DNA of 64,000 bases from Neorhizobium huautlense. GTDB taxonomy: Bacteria; Pseudomonadota; Alphaproteobacteria; Rhizobiales; Rhizobiaceae. Within the stretch, counting starts at the first letter, position 1. Each line of letters begins with the position of its first letter. This document shows, one piece after another, positions 63,790 through 64,000 of the stretch. Location of the stretch: the NCBI RefSeq assembly GCF_030811685.1, contig NZ_JAUSRF010000004.1:186001-250000 (forward strand). The letters run 5' to 3'. The notes under the pieces were generated by a model. The model was not told the DNA's origin. It saw nothing but the letters and a program-made list of their open reading frames with translations, and made no database searches. Position numbers and translations under genes: made by a program.

Positions 63790-64000
63790 TTACTCCGTCG
63801 TGACGCCCTGGAAGGGACGCACTTCACGACCGGGCATGAAGACGCCGAGGCGCTTAATTTCCCATTCCAGCTTGATGCCGTGGTCTTCAAACACACGCTG
63901 GCGCACCATCTCGCCGAGATATTCCAGATCGTAGCCGGACGCGTGCCCGATATTGATCATGAAATTGCAATGCAGCGCCGACATCTGCGCACCACCATTC
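63790..64000 (-). CDS. murB: UDP-N-acetylenolpyruvoylglucosamine reductase MurB (C-terminal part, runs off the window)
   Basis: The visible 69 residues are the C-terminal end of Mur[21 protein letters not shown] then [18 protein letters not shown]. This is the second-half FAD enzyme segment of the peptidoglycan precursor pathway (UDP-GlcNAc-enolpyruvate reduction). The N-terminus and FAD domain lie beyond the window. It is the upstream gene of the cassette that follows and probably shares its transcript. Confidence 0.93.
   Translation of the reverse strand, partial: NGGAQMSALHCNFMINIGHASGYDLEYLGEMVRQRVFEDHGIKLEWEIKRLGVFMPGREVRPFQGVTTE

Overview
The window is a stretch of bacterial chromosome from an alphaproteobacterium of the order Rhizobiales, most likely the Agrobacterium/Rhizobium group. 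The evidence is a circularly permuted, two-piece tmRNA gene with an alphaproteobacterial tag (ANDNNAKEYALAA), an FtsZ of about 600 residues with a long Pro/Ala-rich linker, the ddl-ftsQ-ftsA-ftsZ-lpxC-bamD-recN-ligA order, and GC-rich, tightly packed genes. No phage, plasmid or insertion-sequence gene is visible, and no tRNA, rRNA or CRISPR array was seen.

Layout. 1-1.4 kb: an aldose-1-epimerase-like fragment and an aldo/keto reductase. 1.4-4.1 kb: ilvI-ilvH on the minus strand, behind a leader peptide and transcription attenuator. 4.3-8.8 kb: a HerA-like ATPase, miaA and serB (head to head, with no intergenic space) and an acetyltransferase. 8.8-14.6 kb: a minus-strand envelope quality-control and folate block (thyA, folA, hflK, hflC, degP, a small exported protein). 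14.7-16.6 kb: split tmRNA, its ClpXP adaptor SspB, two small genes and the first copy of a 298-bp hairpin repeat. 16.6-31.5 kb: AsmA-like protein, FAD oxidase, NhaA, a TetR/RidA divergon with three operators, an HWE kinase with a single-domain receiver, and an RND efflux pump. 31.7-42.5 kb: UvrD-type helicase, phosphoesterase, DUF2778 peptidoglycan enzyme, YeeE/YedE transporter, nicotinamidase, AzlCD and aminopeptidase P.

42.6-51.7 kb: prmA, the second hairpin repeat, a SCO1-type protein, CheW, CreA, an exonuclease, a Phd/VapC-type toxin-antitoxin pair, a YhhY-like acetyltransferase behind a short upstream ORF with mutually exclusive hairpins, ligA and cytochrome b561. 51.7-64 kb: recN, bamD, lpxC, ftsZ, ftsA, ftsQ, ddl and, at the right edge, the end of murB. 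The murB-ddl junction is split by an oppositely oriented MFS transporter and by two tandem copies of a small two-gene cassette, in which the first gene is frameshifted in both copies while the second is intact.

The observations most worth following up are: (1) the long hairpin repeat family at 16045-16342 and 43627-43903, whose arms differ in sequence between copies but stay self-complementary within each copy; (2) the upstream ORF and 1:2 / 2:3 / 3:4 pairing segments before the acetyltransferase at 48240; (3) the duplicated, twice-frameshifted small-protein cassette beside murB. All calls were made by reading the sequence; no database search was run.
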